A stretch of 64,000 bases of DNA from an uncultured Pelagibacteraceae bacterium (GTDB lineage: Bacteria; Pseudomonadota; Alphaproteobacteria; Pelagibacterales; Pelagibacteraceae). The notes under the pieces were generated by a model. The model was given only the letters and a program-made list of their open reading frames with translations. It was not told where the DNA came from and made no database searches. The DNA is taken from assembly GCA_902515185.1 (NCBI GenBank), contig CABXTN010000003.1:1-64000 (forward strand), given 5' to 3'. Shown piece by piece: positions 25,338 through 35,876 of the stretch; within the stretch, counting starts at the first letter, position 1, and each line of letters opens with the position of its first letter. Both the position numbers and the translations under genes were made by a program.

Positions 25338-27890
25338 ATGGAAAGATATAATTTTAAAACTATAGAAAAAAAATGGCAAAAATACTGGGATGAAAAAAGA
25401 TCCTTTAAGGCAGAGGTTGATTTAAATAAAGAAAAATTTTACTGCTTAGAAATGTTCCCTTATCCATCGGGCAAAATACACATGGGACATGTAAGAAATT
25501 ACACCATTGGAGATGTGCTTTCTAGATATAAGTTTATGCAGGGTTTTAATGTTCTACATCCAATGGGCTGGGACTCATTTGGTATGCCAGCTGAAAATGC
25601 TGCAAGAGAAAATAATTTACACCCTAAAGATTGGACTGAAAAGAATATTTCTGTAATGAAAGAACAGTTAAAAAAACTTGGTCTTTCTATTGATTGGGAT
25701 AGAGAAATTTCCACATGTTCTAAAGAATATTATAAACACCAACAACTTTTTTTTATTGAAATGTATAAAAAAGACCTAGTTTATAGAAAAGAAAATTATG
25801 TTAACTGGGACCCAGTGGATGAAACCGTTTTAGCTAATGAACAAGTAATAGATGGAAAGGGCTGGAGATCTGGAGCTGTTGTTGAAAGAAAAAAATTGAA
25901 CCAATGGTTTTTTAATATCTCTAAATTTTCAGAAGAGTTGTTGAAAGGTTTGGATAATTTAGAAAATTGGCCAAATAAAGTGAAAGTTATGCAGAAGAAT
26001 TGGATAGGCAAGTCTTTTGGATGTGAAATTGATTTTAATATTGAAGGTAATTCAACAGTAAAGAATATAAAATGCTTTACTACTCGTCCTGATACACTGT
26101 TTGGTTTTTCTTTTTTAGCAGTATCGGTAGATCATCCTATATCAGAACTTTTTAAAAATAATAAAGATTTTATTAATTTTAAAAATGAATGTTCAAAAAC
26201 TGGAACAACGGAAGAGTCAATTGCTCAAGGTGAAAAAATTGGTTTTCAAACAAATCTTAAAGCTATAAACCCGTTTAATACAAGTCAAAAAGTGCCTGTT
26301 TATTTTGCAAATTTTGTTTTAATGGATTATGGATTTGGCGCTGTTTTTGGATGTCCCGCCCATGATCAAAGGGATCTTGACTTCGCGATAAAATATAAAA
26401 TTCCTTTCAAAACTGTAGTAAAGCCATTGCAAGAAGATGATAAATTTGATGTTGACGATACTGCTTTTACAAGACCTGGAATAATTTTTAACTCAGAATT
26501 TTTAAATGGTTTAAGAGCTCCTGAAGAATCTATTGTAAAAACCATAGAGATTTTAGAAGAAAAAAAATTAGGAAAAAAAAAAATTAATTTTAGACTAAAA
26601 GATTGGGGCATTTCTAGGCAAAGATACTGGGGATGTCCAATTCCTATAGCCTATAATACAAAAGGTGAGGCTTTAACAATACCACCAGAAAATTTGCCAG
26701 TTGAACTGCCAGAAAAAATAAATCTGAATGAAAAAGGGAATCCTTTAGATAAAGTTGATAAATGGAGATCGATCAAAATTAATGGTCAAGAATGCATTAG
26801 AGAAACTGATACTTTGGATACATTTGTGGACTCATCCTGGTATTTTTTGAGATTCTGTTCCCCAAAGAATGAAAAATATGGTTTTACAGATAATGAAATT
26901 AAATATTGGATGCCTGTTGATCAATACATAGGAGGGGTCGAGCACGCAATTTTACATTTACTATATTCAAGGTTTTTTATGCATGCATTGAGTTATCAAA
27001 ATAATAAATTTGATTTAACGGAACCGTTTCAAAGTCTTTTTACTCAAGGTATGGTTTGTCATGAAACTTACCAAGATGAAAATAAAAAATGGTTTTCACC
27101 TGACGAGGTTGAAACAAAAGATGGTAAAAATTTTTACTTAAAAGGTAATCCAAAAATAAAAATTTTTGTTGGTCAGTCAGAGTCTATGTCTAAATCAAAA
27201 AAAAATACAATCGATCCTGAAGAAATGATAAAAAATTATGGTGCAGATGCTGTAAGACTTTTTATTTTGTCTGATAGTCCACCTGAAAAAGATGTTCAAT
27301 GGTCTGAACAAGGAATGATTGCTTCTTATAAATTTATTCAAAAATTTTGGCTTTTACATAATAAAATTTTAGAAAAAATTAAACTATCATCTGAAAAACA
27401 GAAAAATAATGATAATTTAAATTTAGAAAAATTTACTAATCAATTAATAAATAAACTAAACAACCATCTATCTAAATTTAATTATAATGTAATTATAGCA
27501 AATATGCATGAAACATATAATTTTCTAATCAAAATAGTTGATAAAGATATTGAGAAAAGTGTTTTATTAAATAATTATAAAAAAATACTTGCAATCTTCT
27601 CACCTGTGATACCACATATAATTTTTGAATGCCTCCAAAGTCTAAATTTAGAAGTCTTTCAGAGTTGGCCAAAAATAGATAACAAGATGCTAGAGGTGGA
27701 GTCTATCGATTATGTTGTACAATTTGCTGGAAAAAAGAAAGGTACTATTAGGGCTCCTAAGGATATAAATGAAAAAACATTAATGGAACTTCTTTTAAAA
27801 GACGATAAAATCAAAAAAAATTTAACTGAAAAAAAAATTAATAAAACATTTTTTGTTAAAAATAGGTTAATAAATATTTTATTAAAATGA
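25338..27890 (+). CDS. leuS: Leucyl-tRNA synthetase
   Basis: An 850-aa class Ia synthetase. It has the HIGH motif in [20 protein letters not shown], the CP1 editing domain ([17 protein letters not shown]), [21 protein letters not shown] and the KMSKS variant [17 protein letters not shown] near residue 620. It charges tRNA-Leu and edits mischarged products. It is followed by lptE with an ATGA 4-nt overlap. Confidence 0.98.
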   Translation: MERYNFKTIEKKWQKYWDEKRSFKAEVDLNKEKFYCLEMFPYPSGKIHMGHVRNYTIGDVLSRYKFMQGFNVLHPMGWDSFGMPAENAARENNLHPKDWTEKNISVMKEQLKKLGLSIDWDREISTCSKEYYKHQQLFFIEMYKKDLVYRKENYVNWDPVDETVLANEQVIDGKGWRSGAVVERKKLNQWFFNISKFSEELLKGLDNLENWPNKVKVMQKNWIGKSFGCEIDFNIEGNSTVKNIKCFTTRPDTLFGFSFLAVSVDHPISELFKNNKDFINFKNECSKTGTTEESIAQGEKIGFQTNLKAINPFNTSQKVPVYFANFVLMDYGFGAVFGCPAHDQRDLDFAIKYKIPFKTVVKPLQEDDKFDVDDTAFTRPGIIFNSEFLNGLRAPEESIVKTIEILEEKKLGKKKINFRLKDWGISRQRYWGCPIPIAYNTKGEALTIPPENLPVELPEKINLNEKGNPLDKVDKWRSIKINGQECIRETDTLDTFVDSSWYFLRFCSPKNEKYGFTDNEIKYWMPVDQYIGGVEHAILHLLYSRFFMHALSYQNNKFDLTEPFQSLFTQGMVCHETYQDENKKWFSPDEVETKDGKNFYLKGNPKIKIFVGQSESMSKSKKNTIDPEEMIKNYGADAVRLFILSDSPPEKDVQWSEQGMIASYKFIQKFWLLHNKILEKIKLSSEKQKNNDNLNLEKFTNQLINKLNNHLSKFNYNVIIANMHETYNFLIKIVDKDIEKSVLLNNYKKILAIFSPVIPHIIFECLQSLNLEVFQSWPKIDNKMLEVESIDYVVQFAGKKKGTIRAPKDINEKTLMELLLKDDKIKKNLTEKKINKTFFVKNRLINILLK

Positions 27891-28420
27891 TTTATAGAAT
27901 AATAATAATTCCTCTTCTAATAACTTTTTTAAATCAATGCGGATATCAAACGATTTATTCGGATCAAAATATTAATTTTCATATATCAGAAATATTAATT
28001 CAAGGTGATTTAGAAATTGGAAGACAAATAAAAAGAAGACTCAGTTCATTTGAAAAAACTGAAAAATCTGGTGAAATATTTAAAATTAAAATTAACTCAG
28101 TAGTAGATAAAAAAATATCTTCAAAAGATAAGGAAGGAAATCCTAAAACGTTTACTTTAAGCGTTTTTATAACGATGACAACCATTGATCAGAATAATTC
28201 TGAAGAGAATATAAAATTTTCTGAAAGCATTAATTATAATAATGATAATGATAAATTTAGTTTAAAAAGATATGAAAACTCCTCACAAGAAAATTTAACA
28301 GAAAATATTATTGAAGATATACTGGTTTATCTTCAAAATATTTCATCTCAAACAAAATCAAATGCGATTTTGACTGGAAGTATTGGTTTTACAAATAAAT
28401 CCATAAAGAATGATAATTAA
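27887..28420 (+). CDS. lptE: LPS-assembly lipoprotein LptE
   Basis: A 177-aa lipoprotein (signal [12 protein letters not shown] with a lipobox-like LNQC, then [10 protein letters not shown]). The GYQ/GFxPxY-like start, the genomic slot between leuS and holA and the beta-rich domain match LptE, which plugs the LptD barrel and delivers LPS to the outer leaflet. Sequence conservation in this family is low, so the call leans on synteny. It overlaps leuS by 4 nt and holA by 11 nt. Confidence 0.85.
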   Translation: MIYRIIIIPLLITFLNQCGYQTIYSDQNINFHISEILIQGDLEIGRQIKRRLSSFEKTEKSGEIFKIKINSVVDKKISSKDKEGNPKTFTLSVFITMTTIDQNNSEENIKFSESINYNNDNDKFSLKRYENSSQENLTENIIEDILVYLQNISSQTKSNAILTGSIGFTNKSIKNDN

Positions 28421-29399
28421 AACTTTTCAAATCGGTAAGTTAAAAGAAATAAAATCTAATTTTTACCTATTTTATGGTGAAAATGAAGGATTTAAAAACC
28501 AAGTTATAAGTCAAATAACTGCAAAATCTGAAACTAAAATTTTAAGATATGAAGAGAACGAAATCTTAAAAAATGCTGATAATTTTTATTCAGAAATTAA
28601 TAACAAATCTTTTTTCGAAAATGATAAGACTATAATTATATCAAGATCTTCGGATAAAATTTTAAAAATTATAGAAGATATTGTTGATAAAAATTTAGAA
28701 AGTATCAAAGTTATTATTAATTCAAAAACTCTAGATAAAAAATCAAAATTGAGAAGTGTATTTGAAAAACACAAAAAATTAATTTGCATACCATTTTATG
28801 AAGATGATAACTTAACTCTTAGCAAAATCGCAAATAATTTTTTTAAAAATAAAAATATTCCAATTTCACAAGAAAATATAAATCTCATAGTTGAAAGGTG
28901 TAGAGGTGACAGAAATAATTTAACTAATGAACTATCCAAAATTGATAATTTTTCTTCAAGAAGTAAAAAAATATCCTATGATGACATTTTAAAACTCACT
29001 AACCTGGCAGAAAACTTTACATATTCTGAATTAAGTGATCATTGCCTGAATAAAAATTTAAAGAAAATAATAAATATATTAAATGAAAATAATTATGCAC
29101 AGGAAGACTGTATAGCTATAATTAGAACACTACTTTTAAAAGTAAAGCGTCTTGTAAAATTAAAAGAAGAAAATATCCAAGAAAATAATATTGATAATAT
29201 AATAAGTAATTACAAACCTCCAATTTTTTGGAAAGAGAAAGAAATTGTTAAATCTCAAATGAAAATTTGGACTTTAGATAAAGCAAGACAATTAATGTTT
29301 CTTTTAAATGATATTGAATTTTTGTTAAAAACAAAAAATGAAAGTGCAGTTAATATTCTTTATGATTTTATTTTAACACAAGCAAAACCTAGTAGTTAG
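28410..29399 (+). CDS. holA: DNA polymerase III subunit delta
   Basis: A 329-aa clamp-loader subunit. N-terminal FYLFYGENEGFKNQVISQI, central VERCRGDRNNLTNELSKI and LTNLAENFTYSELSDHCLNKN, and a helical C-terminal collar domain match HolA. It opens the beta clamp during loading. It overlaps lptE upstream and converges with parB (11-nt overlap). The leuS-lptE-holA-parB order is standard for Alphaproteobacteria. Confidence 0.93.
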   Translation: MIIKTFQIGKLKEIKSNFYLFYGENEGFKNQVISQITAKSETKILRYEENEILKNADNFYSEINNKSFFENDKTIIISRSSDKILKIIEDIVDKNLESIKVIINSKTLDKKSKLRSVFEKHKKLICIPFYEDDNLTLSKIANNFFKNKNIPISQENINLIVERCRGDRNNLTNELSKIDNFSSRSKKISYDDILKLTNLAENFTYSELSDHCLNKNLKKIINILNENNYAQEDCIAIIRTLLLKVKRLVKLKEENIQENNIDNIISNYKPPIFWKEKEIVKSQMKIWTLDKARQLMFLLNDIEFLLKTKNESAVNILYDFILTQAKPSS

Positions 29400-30237
29400 A
29401 TTTAAGAACCTCTATAATTCTATTTAACTGATCTAAATCCTTATATTCAAAAGAAATTATACCTCTATTATTTTTTTTATTATTTATAGAGACTTTTATT
29501 CCTAACTTACTTTTGAGAATGTTTTCTAAATCGTTAATATCGGCAGACTTAGAAGAAATTATTCCCTTACGTGGTGTTTTAAATAATCTAACTAAGTTTT
29601 CAGCTTGTCTGACTGATAGTTTTTTATTAATTATTTTTTTTGCCAACAAGAAGGAATTATTTAAACCAACTAGTATTTTTGCATGTCCTTGTGATAACTT
29701 ATTCGTCTCTATAAGCTCTATTACATTTTCTGGAAGAGATAATAGCCTTAAACAATTTGCTATGTGAGCTCTACTTTTACCTATGAATTTAGCAACCTTA
29801 TCTTGATCATATCCAAAATCGTTCATTAATTTTTTATAGCCTTTTGCCTCCTCTATTGGATTTAAATCATGCCGTTGAACGTTCTCAACAATTGCAAACT
29901 CAAGCGATTTTAAATCGTCAGCCTCAATGATAACTACAGGAATTTCATTGAGACCTGCTTTTTGTGAAGCAAGCCACCTTCTTTCACCAGCTACAATCTC
30001 AAACTTATTATTATCATTTTGGGATTTTCTTACAATTATTGGCTGGACTACACCTCTTTCTTTAATAGAATTTGTTAAATCATCTAAATATTCTTTATCA
30101 AAGTTTTTTCTTGGTTGTAATTTACTTCGTACGATATCACTAATTGAAAGTTTATTTTTAGTGGACGTATTTTTAACATCACCAATTAAAGATGACAAAC
30201 CTCTTCCCAATCCTTTTTTTGACTTAAATGGATTCAT
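29389..30237 (-). CDS. parB: Chromosome-partitioning protein ParB (Spo0J/Noc-type CTPase)
   Basis: A 282-aa protein. GLGRGLSSLIGDV near the start is the ParA-stimulating motif. IVRSKLQPRKNFDKEYLDDL and VAGERRWLASQKAG belong to the ParB/Srx CTP-binding domain. The HTH (YDQDKVAKFIGKSRAHIANCLRLL) reads parS, and a C-terminal dimerisation domain follows. It loads on the parS site found at 31610-31625, spreads and partitions the origin region with ParA. It overlaps parA by 1 nt. Confidence 0.97.
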   Translation of the reverse strand: MNPFKSKKGLGRGLSSLIGDVKNTSTKNKLSISDIVRSKLQPRKNFDKEYLDDLTNSIKERGVVQPIIVRKSQNDNNKFEIVAGERRWLASQKAGLNEIPVVIIEADDLKSLEFAIVENVQRHDLNPIEEAKGYKKLMNDFGYDQDKVAKFIGKSRAHIANCLRLLSLPENVIELIETNKLSQGHAKILVGLNNSFLLAKKIINKKLSVRQAENLVRLFKTPRKGIISSKSADINDLENILKSKLGIKVSINNKKNNRGIISFEYKDLDQLNRIIEVLKSNY

Positions 30238-31037
30238 TATGCTGCACTCTCGAATTTATTATCCTGATCAAGAAATTCTTCCGTAAATAAAAAATATGAT
30301 TTACTACCTAAACAAGTTTTATCATATATTAAAACTGGAATCCCATGTGAGGGTGCCTCTGACAGCCTTACATTTCTTGGAACAATAGTTTGATAAACTT
30401 TATCTTTAAAATAGTCTCTTGCTTCCTTTTCTACCTGAGCTGAAAGTTTGTTCCTCTTATCAAACATAGTTAATAAAATTCCTCTAATTGAAAGCTCTGG
30501 ATTTAGATTGCTTTTTATACGTTCAATTGTCTTAATTAGTTGGGTTATGCCCTCTAAAGCGAAAAACTCTGTCTGCAGAGGCACTATTAATGAGTTAGAT
30601 GCAACTAATGCCATAACGGTGAGTAAACTGAGAGAAGGTGGGCAGTCAATGAGTATATGCGAATAATCTGCTCTAGAATCATTTAAATATGCGGTTAATT
30701 GATCCTTCAAGATAAATGCTCTTCTGCTATCTCCTGCAGTCTCTACTTCCAAACCTGAGAGATCAACGTTTGAGGTAATAATTTCTAGATTTTCAAAATT
30801 TGTTTTCTTAATTACGTCAGATATATTTTTTGAACCATTGAGTACGCTATAAATTGTATCCTCAGAACTTTCAATATTTGACAAGCCTAGTCCAGTAGTT
30901 GCGTTACCTTGTGGGTCAAGATCTATTACTAAAATTTTTTTTTTCTGAAGCGACAATCCTGCTGCTAAATTAATTACAGTAGTGGTTTTGCCAACCCCAC
31001 CCTTTTGATTAATTACAGAAATTATTTTTGTCTTCAT
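30237..31037 (-). CDS. parA: Chromosome-partitioning ATPase ParA
   Basis: A 266-aa deviant-Walker ATPase. VINQKGGVGKTTTVINLAAG is the P-loop with signature Lys; DLDPQGNATTGLG and YSHILIDCPPSLSLLTVMAL follow. It forms the nucleoid-bound gradient that moves ParB-parS complexes. It overlaps rsmG by 4 nt upstream and parB by 1 nt downstream in the conserved mnmG-rsmG-parA-parB operon. Confidence 0.97.
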   Translation of the reverse strand: MKTKIISVINQKGGVGKTTTVINLAAGLSLQKKKILVIDLDPQGNATTGLGLSNIESSEDTIYSVLNGSKNISDVIKKTNFENLEIITSNVDLSGLEVETAGDSRRAFILKDQLTAYLNDSRADYSHILIDCPPSLSLLTVMALVASNSLIVPLQTEFFALEGITQLIKTIERIKSNLNPELSIRGILLTMFDKRNKLSAQVEKEARDYFKDKVYQTIVPRNVRLSEAPSHGIPVLIYDKTCLGSKSYFLFTEEFLDQDNKFESAA

Positions 31038-31672
31038 TTTTTTTTTACAAAATTATAAATTTTAATTATTTTTGATTCTGAACTTGTTAAACTTTGCTTT
31101 TCCTTAAATTCAAAATTCCATTTTTTCGAACACTCGCTTAAATGATATTTCCCACTTTTACCTAGGAACAAGATTAAACTCTTAAAATTTTTAAAATTGT
31201 TATTTGCTAATTCCAAAATTGTTGGTAAGGGCTTAAAAGCCCTTGCAACTATTATGTCTGTATTTAATTTTTTTTCTTCAAAGATATTTTTTTGAAAAAC
31301 CTCAGCATTTAGTTTTAATTTTTTTATAACGTCTTTAAGGAATTGACTTTTCCGAAAACTTTTTTCATATAAATTAAACTTCATTGAATTTTTTTTATGC
31401 TTCATTATGATAGCAAGAACAATTCCTGGAAGGCCCGGCCCAGAGCCTATATCCGTACAATAATTTTCATTTTTATCAATAAATTCAATTATTTGCGCAC
31501 TATCTATAATATGCCTTTCTTTTAGTATGTTCTCGGTTTTTGGGCTTATTAAATTTATTTTCCTATTACCGGAAATTATTAATGACCTATACTCCTCAAA
31601 ATCATCAAATGTTTCACGTGAAACATTTAGTGTTTCTAATACAGAATATTGCAATGTGTTCGAACTAATCAA
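31034..31672 (-). CDS. rsmG: 16S rRNA (guanine(527)-N7)-methyltransferase RsmG
   Basis: A 212-aa SAM-dependent methyltransferase. [17 protein letters not shown] is the SAM-binding motif [21 protein letters not shown] and [17 protein letters not shown] are family hallmarks. It adds m7G527 to 16S rRNA. The N-terminal [11 protein letters not shown] is encoded by the perfect parS palindrome, so this stretch serves both as protein code and as the ParB binding site. It overlaps mnmG and parA by 4 nt each. Confidence 0.96.
   Translation of the reverse strand: MISSNTLQYSVLETLNVSRETFDDFEEYRSLIISGNRKINLISPKTENILKERHIIDSAQIIEFIDKNENYCTDIGSGPGLPGIVLAIIMKHKKNSMKFNLYEKSFRKSQFLKDVIKKLKLNAEVFQKNIFEEKKLNTDIIVARAFKPLPTILELANNNFKNFKSLILFLGKSGKYHLSECSKKWNFEFKEKQSLTSSESKIIKIYNFVKKK
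31610..31625. promoter_or_regulatory. parS centromere site (ParB binding)
   Basis: TGTTTCACGTGAAACA is the perfect 16-bp bacterial parS consensus palindrome. It lies in codons 16-21 of rsmG, about 0.6 kb upstream of parA and about 8 kb from the proposed origin. I found no second match in the window; the other CACGTG cores lack the flanking arms. Confidence 0.95.
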
Positions 31673-33540
31673 GCTATATGTTTAATAGACTTTCTTTTGA
31701 CATGTGACAACAAAATATATACAGCAGCTGGAGTTATACCGTCTATTCTGAGTGCTTGCCCCATTGTTTGAGGCTTTATTTGGTTAAATTTAGTTTTAAC
31801 TTCATTAGATAAACCTGATAATTTCTCATAATCTATGTTATTTGGTATTTTAAGATTTTCATCCTTTTTAAATGCCAAAATATCTGCATTTTGCTTAGTT
31901 AAATATCCTTTATAGTGAGCTTCGATTTCGAGAGATTCATCTAATTCTTTTGATATAAATGGTATTTCAGGCCATATTTCCCTAATTTTAGGCATATCAA
32001 CACCTATTTGACTCAGAACTTGGCTTGATGATCTGTAGATTCCATCTTTTGCAATTTTGACATTAAATTTTTGGATTTTTGATGGTGATATACTTAGTTT
32101 TTCCATTCTAGCTTTGATTTTAGAAAAATTATCCATTTTTTCATTAAAAATCTGCTTTCTTTCAAAAGAAACCAAACCCAAATTTATTCCTCTTTGAGTC
32201 AATCTGATATCGGCATTATCAGATCTAAGAGTAAGTCTATACTCTGCTCTAGACGTAAACATTCTATATGGCTCGGCCACACCTTTGGTGACCAAATCAT
32301 CTATCATTACTCCAATATAAGCATCAGATCTATCTAATATGAAAGGTTCCATTTTCTTAAATGACAATGCAGCATTAATTCCTGCTATAAGTCCTTGAGC
32401 AGCTGCCTCCTCATAACCTGTAGTACCATTAATTTGACCTGCAAAGTAAAGATTACTAATTTTTTTAGTCTCTAATGTCAAAAAAAGCTCCCTTGGGTCA
32501 ACATAATCGTACTCAATTGCATAACCTGGACGTAATATTTTTACATTCTCTAAACCATTGATATTACGCAATATTTCAAGCTGAACACTTTCTGGAAGTG
32601 AAGTTGAAATCCCGTTTGGATACACTGTGTTATCATTTAAACCTTCTGGTTCTAAAAAAATTTGATGTCTTTCCTTATCACTAAATTTCACAACCTTATC
32701 TTCAATAGAAGGACAATATCTAGGTCCTATACCCTTAATGTTACCAGAGTACATTGCGCTCTTATTTATGTTTTTGGATATTATGTCATGAACTTTTTTA
32801 TTTGTATAAGTCATGTGACATGCAATTTGTTCATTTAAATTTTTTTTGGTTAAGAATGAAAAAAAATAAGGATCACTATCTGCATCCTGCTTATCTAAAT
32901 TCTCAAAATTTATACTTAAGCTATCCAACCTAGGAGGTGTTCCAGTCTTTAGCCTGCCTAAAGTAAAATTATATTTCTTTAATTGCGTACTCAATCCAAC
33001 CGTCGGTTTTTCATTATATCGACCAGCTGGAAACTTATTCTCGCCTATATGTATCAAACCATTTAAAAAAGTGCCTGTTGTTAGTATTATCTTACTAGAT
33101 TTAATTCTTTTTCCTGATTGCGTATTAAAACCATTTATAGCATTATTATTAAAATTAAATCCAATTACAGTATCAGAAAAAAGTGTTAAATTACAATAGT
33201 TTGCAAGTTTTTCTTGCATAAATTTTTTATATAGCGATCTATCAGATTGAGTACGAGGACCACGGACAGCAGGCCCTCTACTTCTATTTAGAAGCCTAAA
33301 CTGTATACCTGATTTATCTGCAACCTCTCCCATTACTCCATCTAGAGCATCTATCTCTCGCACAAGATGTCCCTTACCAAGACCACCTATAGCTGGGTTA
33401 CATGACATCTCACCTATTGTTTCAATGCTGTTAGTAAACAAAGCAGTGTTAACTCCTAATCTCGCAGATGCAGCAGCTGCCTCACACCCTGCGTGTCCTC
33501 CGCCAATTACCACAACATCAAATGATAAATCTTTTTCCAT
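31669..33540 (-). CDS. mnmG: tRNA uridine-5-carboxymethylaminomethyl modification enzyme MnmG (GidA)
   Basis: A 623-aa FAD protein. The N-terminal [21 protein letters not shown] binds [49 protein letters not shown] and the C-terminal [21 protein letters not shown] match MnmG. With MnmE, encoded 116 bp upstream, it installs cmnm5U34 in tRNA. It overlaps rsmG by 4 nt. Confidence 0.98.
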   Translation of the reverse strand: MEKDLSFDVVVIGGGHAGCEAAAASARLGVNTALFTNSIETIGEMSCNPAIGGLGKGHLVREIDALDGVMGEVADKSGIQFRLLNRSRGPAVRGPRTQSDRSLYKKFMQEKLANYCNLTLFSDTVIGFNFNNNAINGFNTQSGKRIKSSKIILTTGTFLNGLIHIGENKFPAGRYNEKPTVGLSTQLKKYNFTLGRLKTGTPPRLDSLSINFENLDKQDADSDPYFFSFLTKKNLNEQIACHMTYTNKKVHDIISKNINKSAMYSGNIKGIGPRYCPSIEDKVVKFSDKERHQIFLEPEGLNDNTVYPNGISTSLPESVQLEILRNINGLENVKILRPGYAIEYDYVDPRELFLTLETKKISNLYFAGQINGTTGYEEAAAQGLIAGINAALSFKKMEPFILDRSDAYIGVMIDDLVTKGVAEPYRMFTSRAEYRLTLRSDNADIRLTQRGINLGLVSFERKQIFNEKMDNFSKIKARMEKLSISPSKIQKFNVKIAKDGIYRSSSQVLSQIGVDMPKIREIWPEIPFISKELDESLEIEAHYKGYLTKQNADILAFKKDENLKIPNNIDYEKLSGLSNEVKTKFNQIKPQTMGQALRIDGITPAAVYILLSHVKRKSIKHIA

Positions 33541-33656
33541 AAATTGAATTTACATATGAAATGATTATTTACAAGAATAGGCTTAAAAATGTCTAATAAG
33601 TGGCTATTACCAACGAAAAACTAATAAAAGTATCAAAAAAAGCAGCAAAATGATGA

Positions 33657-34988
33657 CTATTTTCCAATACAAAAATCGTTGAAAATACTATCTAATATCT
33701 CCTCAACGTCAAATTTTCCAGTTATTTTACCTAAACTTCTACATGCAAGCCTTAAGTCCTCTGCGGCTTTATCAAAATCTTCAGCATCTTTTTTTTGTTT
33801 AAATTCTTTAAGGCTGTTCAAACAATCCTCCAAATTTTGCCTGTGCCTAGCTCTAGTAATTAAAATATTCTCACTTCCTAAAAATCGATTTTTAATTTTA
33901 TTTTTAATTGAATTAATTAAGAGATCAATATTTTTTTGGTTCCTTATAGAGATTAAAATAGGGTCTAGCTTTTTTATATCAAAAGATATTTTATCAGAAA
34001 TTTTATCAATTTTATTTATAACCAACAATGTCTTTTCATTAATGTATTTATCTAAAAACCGTTGATTTTCCTCATTTTTAGCATCAATTATAATGATATT
34101 TAAATCGGCTTCTTCTGCCTTTTTTAAAGAAAGTTTAATACCTTTTTTCTCTATTTCATCTTCAGCTTCTCTAATTCCAGCAGTATCTGAAATTATAACC
34201 GGGTAACCATCTATGTTTAAGTGAGCCTCAATAACATCTCTTGTAGTCCCAGCAATTTCAGAAACAATTGCAACGTCCCTATCCGAAAGGTGGTTAAGCA
34301 ATGAAGATTTTCCAACATTTGGTGGTCCTATTATTGCTATTCTAAACCCCTCCCTAATAAGTTCCCCAACCTTGTTATCTTTTAAACTTTTTTCTATTTC
34401 ATTAATCATAGATTCTGTTTTGTTTTTAGTTTTGTTCAAAATATCTTTTGGCAAATCTTCATCGGGAAAATCTATTTTTGCCTCTATATTTGAAAGAATT
34501 TTTAAAAGATCTGCTCGCCACGTTTCAAATTTTTTTAAATTATTACCCGCAATTACCTTTAGAGCTTGTTGCATTTGTAAGTCAGTTTCTGAGGATATGA
34601 GATCTCCAATACTTTCGGCTTTGAGTAAATCTATTTTCCCATTTTTAAATGCAAGCTTTGTAAATTCCCCTGGCTCAGCCAATCTACAGTTTTTTATCCT
34701 TGAAATTGCTTCTAGAAGTGCTTTTACTACTGCTCTGCTACCGTGGACTTGGATTTCGGCCATATCCTCACCTGTGTAGCTATTTGGCCCTGGATACCAT
34801 ATTATTATGCCTTGATCTATCATTCCAGTTTTGTTGTTATTGTTCACTTTTTTAAGGGTTGCCATTCTTGGTTGAGGAAAGGGTTCGCTTGTTAAGTCCA
34901 TAATCACTTTTTTTGTTTCAGGACCTGATATTCTCAAAACTGCAATTCCTGATACACCAATTCCAGATGATAATGCGTAAATTGTCAT
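33657..34988 (-). CDS. mnmE: tRNA modification GTPase MnmE (TrmE)
   Basis: A 443-aa protein. The N-terminal folate-binding domain (TIYALSSGIGVSGIAVLRISG) is followed by a helical domain with an inserted G domain: GPPNVGKSSLLNHL (G1), DTAG (G3), NKID (G4). The extreme C-terminus FCIGK carries the catalytic-type CxGK motif. It works with MnmG on U34 of tRNAs. The 116-bp gap to mnmG holds no gene I can support. Its start diverges from the sulfotransferase across 48 bp. Confidence 0.97.
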   Translation of the reverse strand: MTIYALSSGIGVSGIAVLRISGPETKKVIMDLTSEPFPQPRMATLKKVNNNNKTGMIDQGIIIWYPGPNSYTGEDMAEIQVHGSRAVVKALLEAISRIKNCRLAEPGEFTKLAFKNGKIDLLKAESIGDLISSETDLQMQQALKVIAGNNLKKFETWRADLLKILSNIEAKIDFPDEDLPKDILNKTKNKTESMINEIEKSLKDNKVGELIREGFRIAIIGPPNVGKSSLLNHLSDRDVAIVSEIAGTTRDVIEAHLNIDGYPVIISDTAGIREAEDEIEKKGIKLSLKKAEEADLNIIIIDAKNEENQRFLDKYINEKTLLVINKIDKISDKISFDIKKLDPILISIRNQKNIDLLINSIKNKIKNRFLGSENILITRARHRQNLEDCLNSLKEFKQKKDAEDFDKAAEDLRLACRSLGKITGKFDVEEILDSIFNDFCIGK

Positions 34989-35008
34989 TTAAATATTATA
35001 ACTTGAAA

Positions 35009-35035
35009 ATATCGAATAGATATCGATAAATATCG
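35009..35035. repeat. Three helically phased ATATCG repeats
   Basis: ATATCG occurs at 35009, 35020 and 35030, with centre spacings of 11 and 10 bp (about one helical turn). They fill the 48-bp space between the divergent mnmE and sulfotransferase starts. The phasing suggests binding on one DNA face, but chance in AT-rich DNA is possible. Confidence 0.5.
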
Positions 35036-35036
35036 T

Positions 35037-35873
35037 ATGATCATTTGGTTGGCATCATATCCAAAAAGTGGAAATACCTGGTTAAGACTATTTCTTCGAG
35101 CTTATTTTTTAACTAGCGATAAAAATTTTTCTATCAATGAAGAGGGGGCAAGTGATTATGAAGCAAAAACATTTCCAAACTATAATTTACTTATTGATAA
35201 TAAAATTGAGCTCCAAAAGTTTGAAGAAATTGTTAAAAATTGGTTAACGCTCCAAGAATACATAAATTTAAATAATAAAATAAACTTTTTAAAAACACAT
35301 AATGGAAACTTTAATATTAATGGTTTTCCTTTTACTAATTCTGAGAATACTATTGGTGGGATATATATAGTCAGAGATCCTAGAGATGTTGCTTTATCTT
35401 TAACCAACCATTTTAGCATGACAAAAGAAGAGGCAGTTAAAAACATGACAAATATGGAACATTATGAATTAGACGATAAAAATGTCTCTAAAGGTTTTAA
35501 GAGAAGCATACTGGGTACCTGGTCTAGTAATTATAGTTCTTGGAGATATTATCAAGCTAGAAATATTCATTTGGTTAAATATGAAGATATGGTTAAAAAC
35601 CCCACAACAACATTTAAAAATATACTGTTTTATTTAAGTAAATTTTTACCTTTAAAAATAGAGGAAAAAAAAATTCAATTAGCTTTAGAACAAACATCAT
35701 TTAACAATTTAAGTAAAATGGAAATGAGTAGTGGTTTTATAGAAGTTGGAAGTGGAGATAAATTTTTTCGTAAAGGGATAGTGGGCGAATGGAAAAATAA
35801 ACTAGAGCCAGACTTGGTCAATAAAATTGAAGAAGCATTCAAAAAAGAAATGGTTGAGTTAAATTATTTATAA
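35037..35873 (+). CDS. PAPS-dependent sulfotransferase domain protein
   Basis: A 278-aa cytosolic sulfotransferase fold. WLASYPKSGNTWLRLFLRAY is the 5'-phosphosulfate loop, IYIVRDPRDVALSLTNHF the 3'-phosphate motif, and FFRKGIVGEWKN the C-terminal PAPS-binding loop. It transfers sulfate from PAPS to an unknown acceptor, perhaps a glycan, lipid or small molecule. It is the only plus-strand gene in a minus-strand block and separates mnmE from rho, which are usually neighbours, so it looks inserted. The start ATG gives the expected family N-terminus. Confidence 0.88.
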   Translation: MIIWLASYPKSGNTWLRLFLRAYFLTSDKNFSINEEGASDYEAKTFPNYNLLIDNKIELQKFEEIVKNWLTLQEYINLNNKINFLKTHNGNFNINGFPFTNSENTIGGIYIVRDPRDVALSLTNHFSMTKEEAVKNMTNMEHYELDDKNVSKGFKRSILGTWSSNYSSWRYYQARNIHLVKYEDMVKNPTTTFKNILFYLSKFLPLKIEEKKIQLALEQTSFNNLSKMEMSSGFIEVGSGDKFFRKGIVGEWKNKLEPDLVNKIEEAFKKEMVELNYL

Positions 35874-35876
35874 AAT

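Noticed and set aside
33541-33656. Possible small gene in the mnmG-mnmE gap
   Set aside because: The only ATG frame I followed ends after 11 codons; no RNA-like hairpin or promoter is clear.
33679-34779. Plus-strand ORFs of 128 and 135 aa inside mnmE
   Set aside because: Hydrophobic shadow frames opposite a fully conserved gene.
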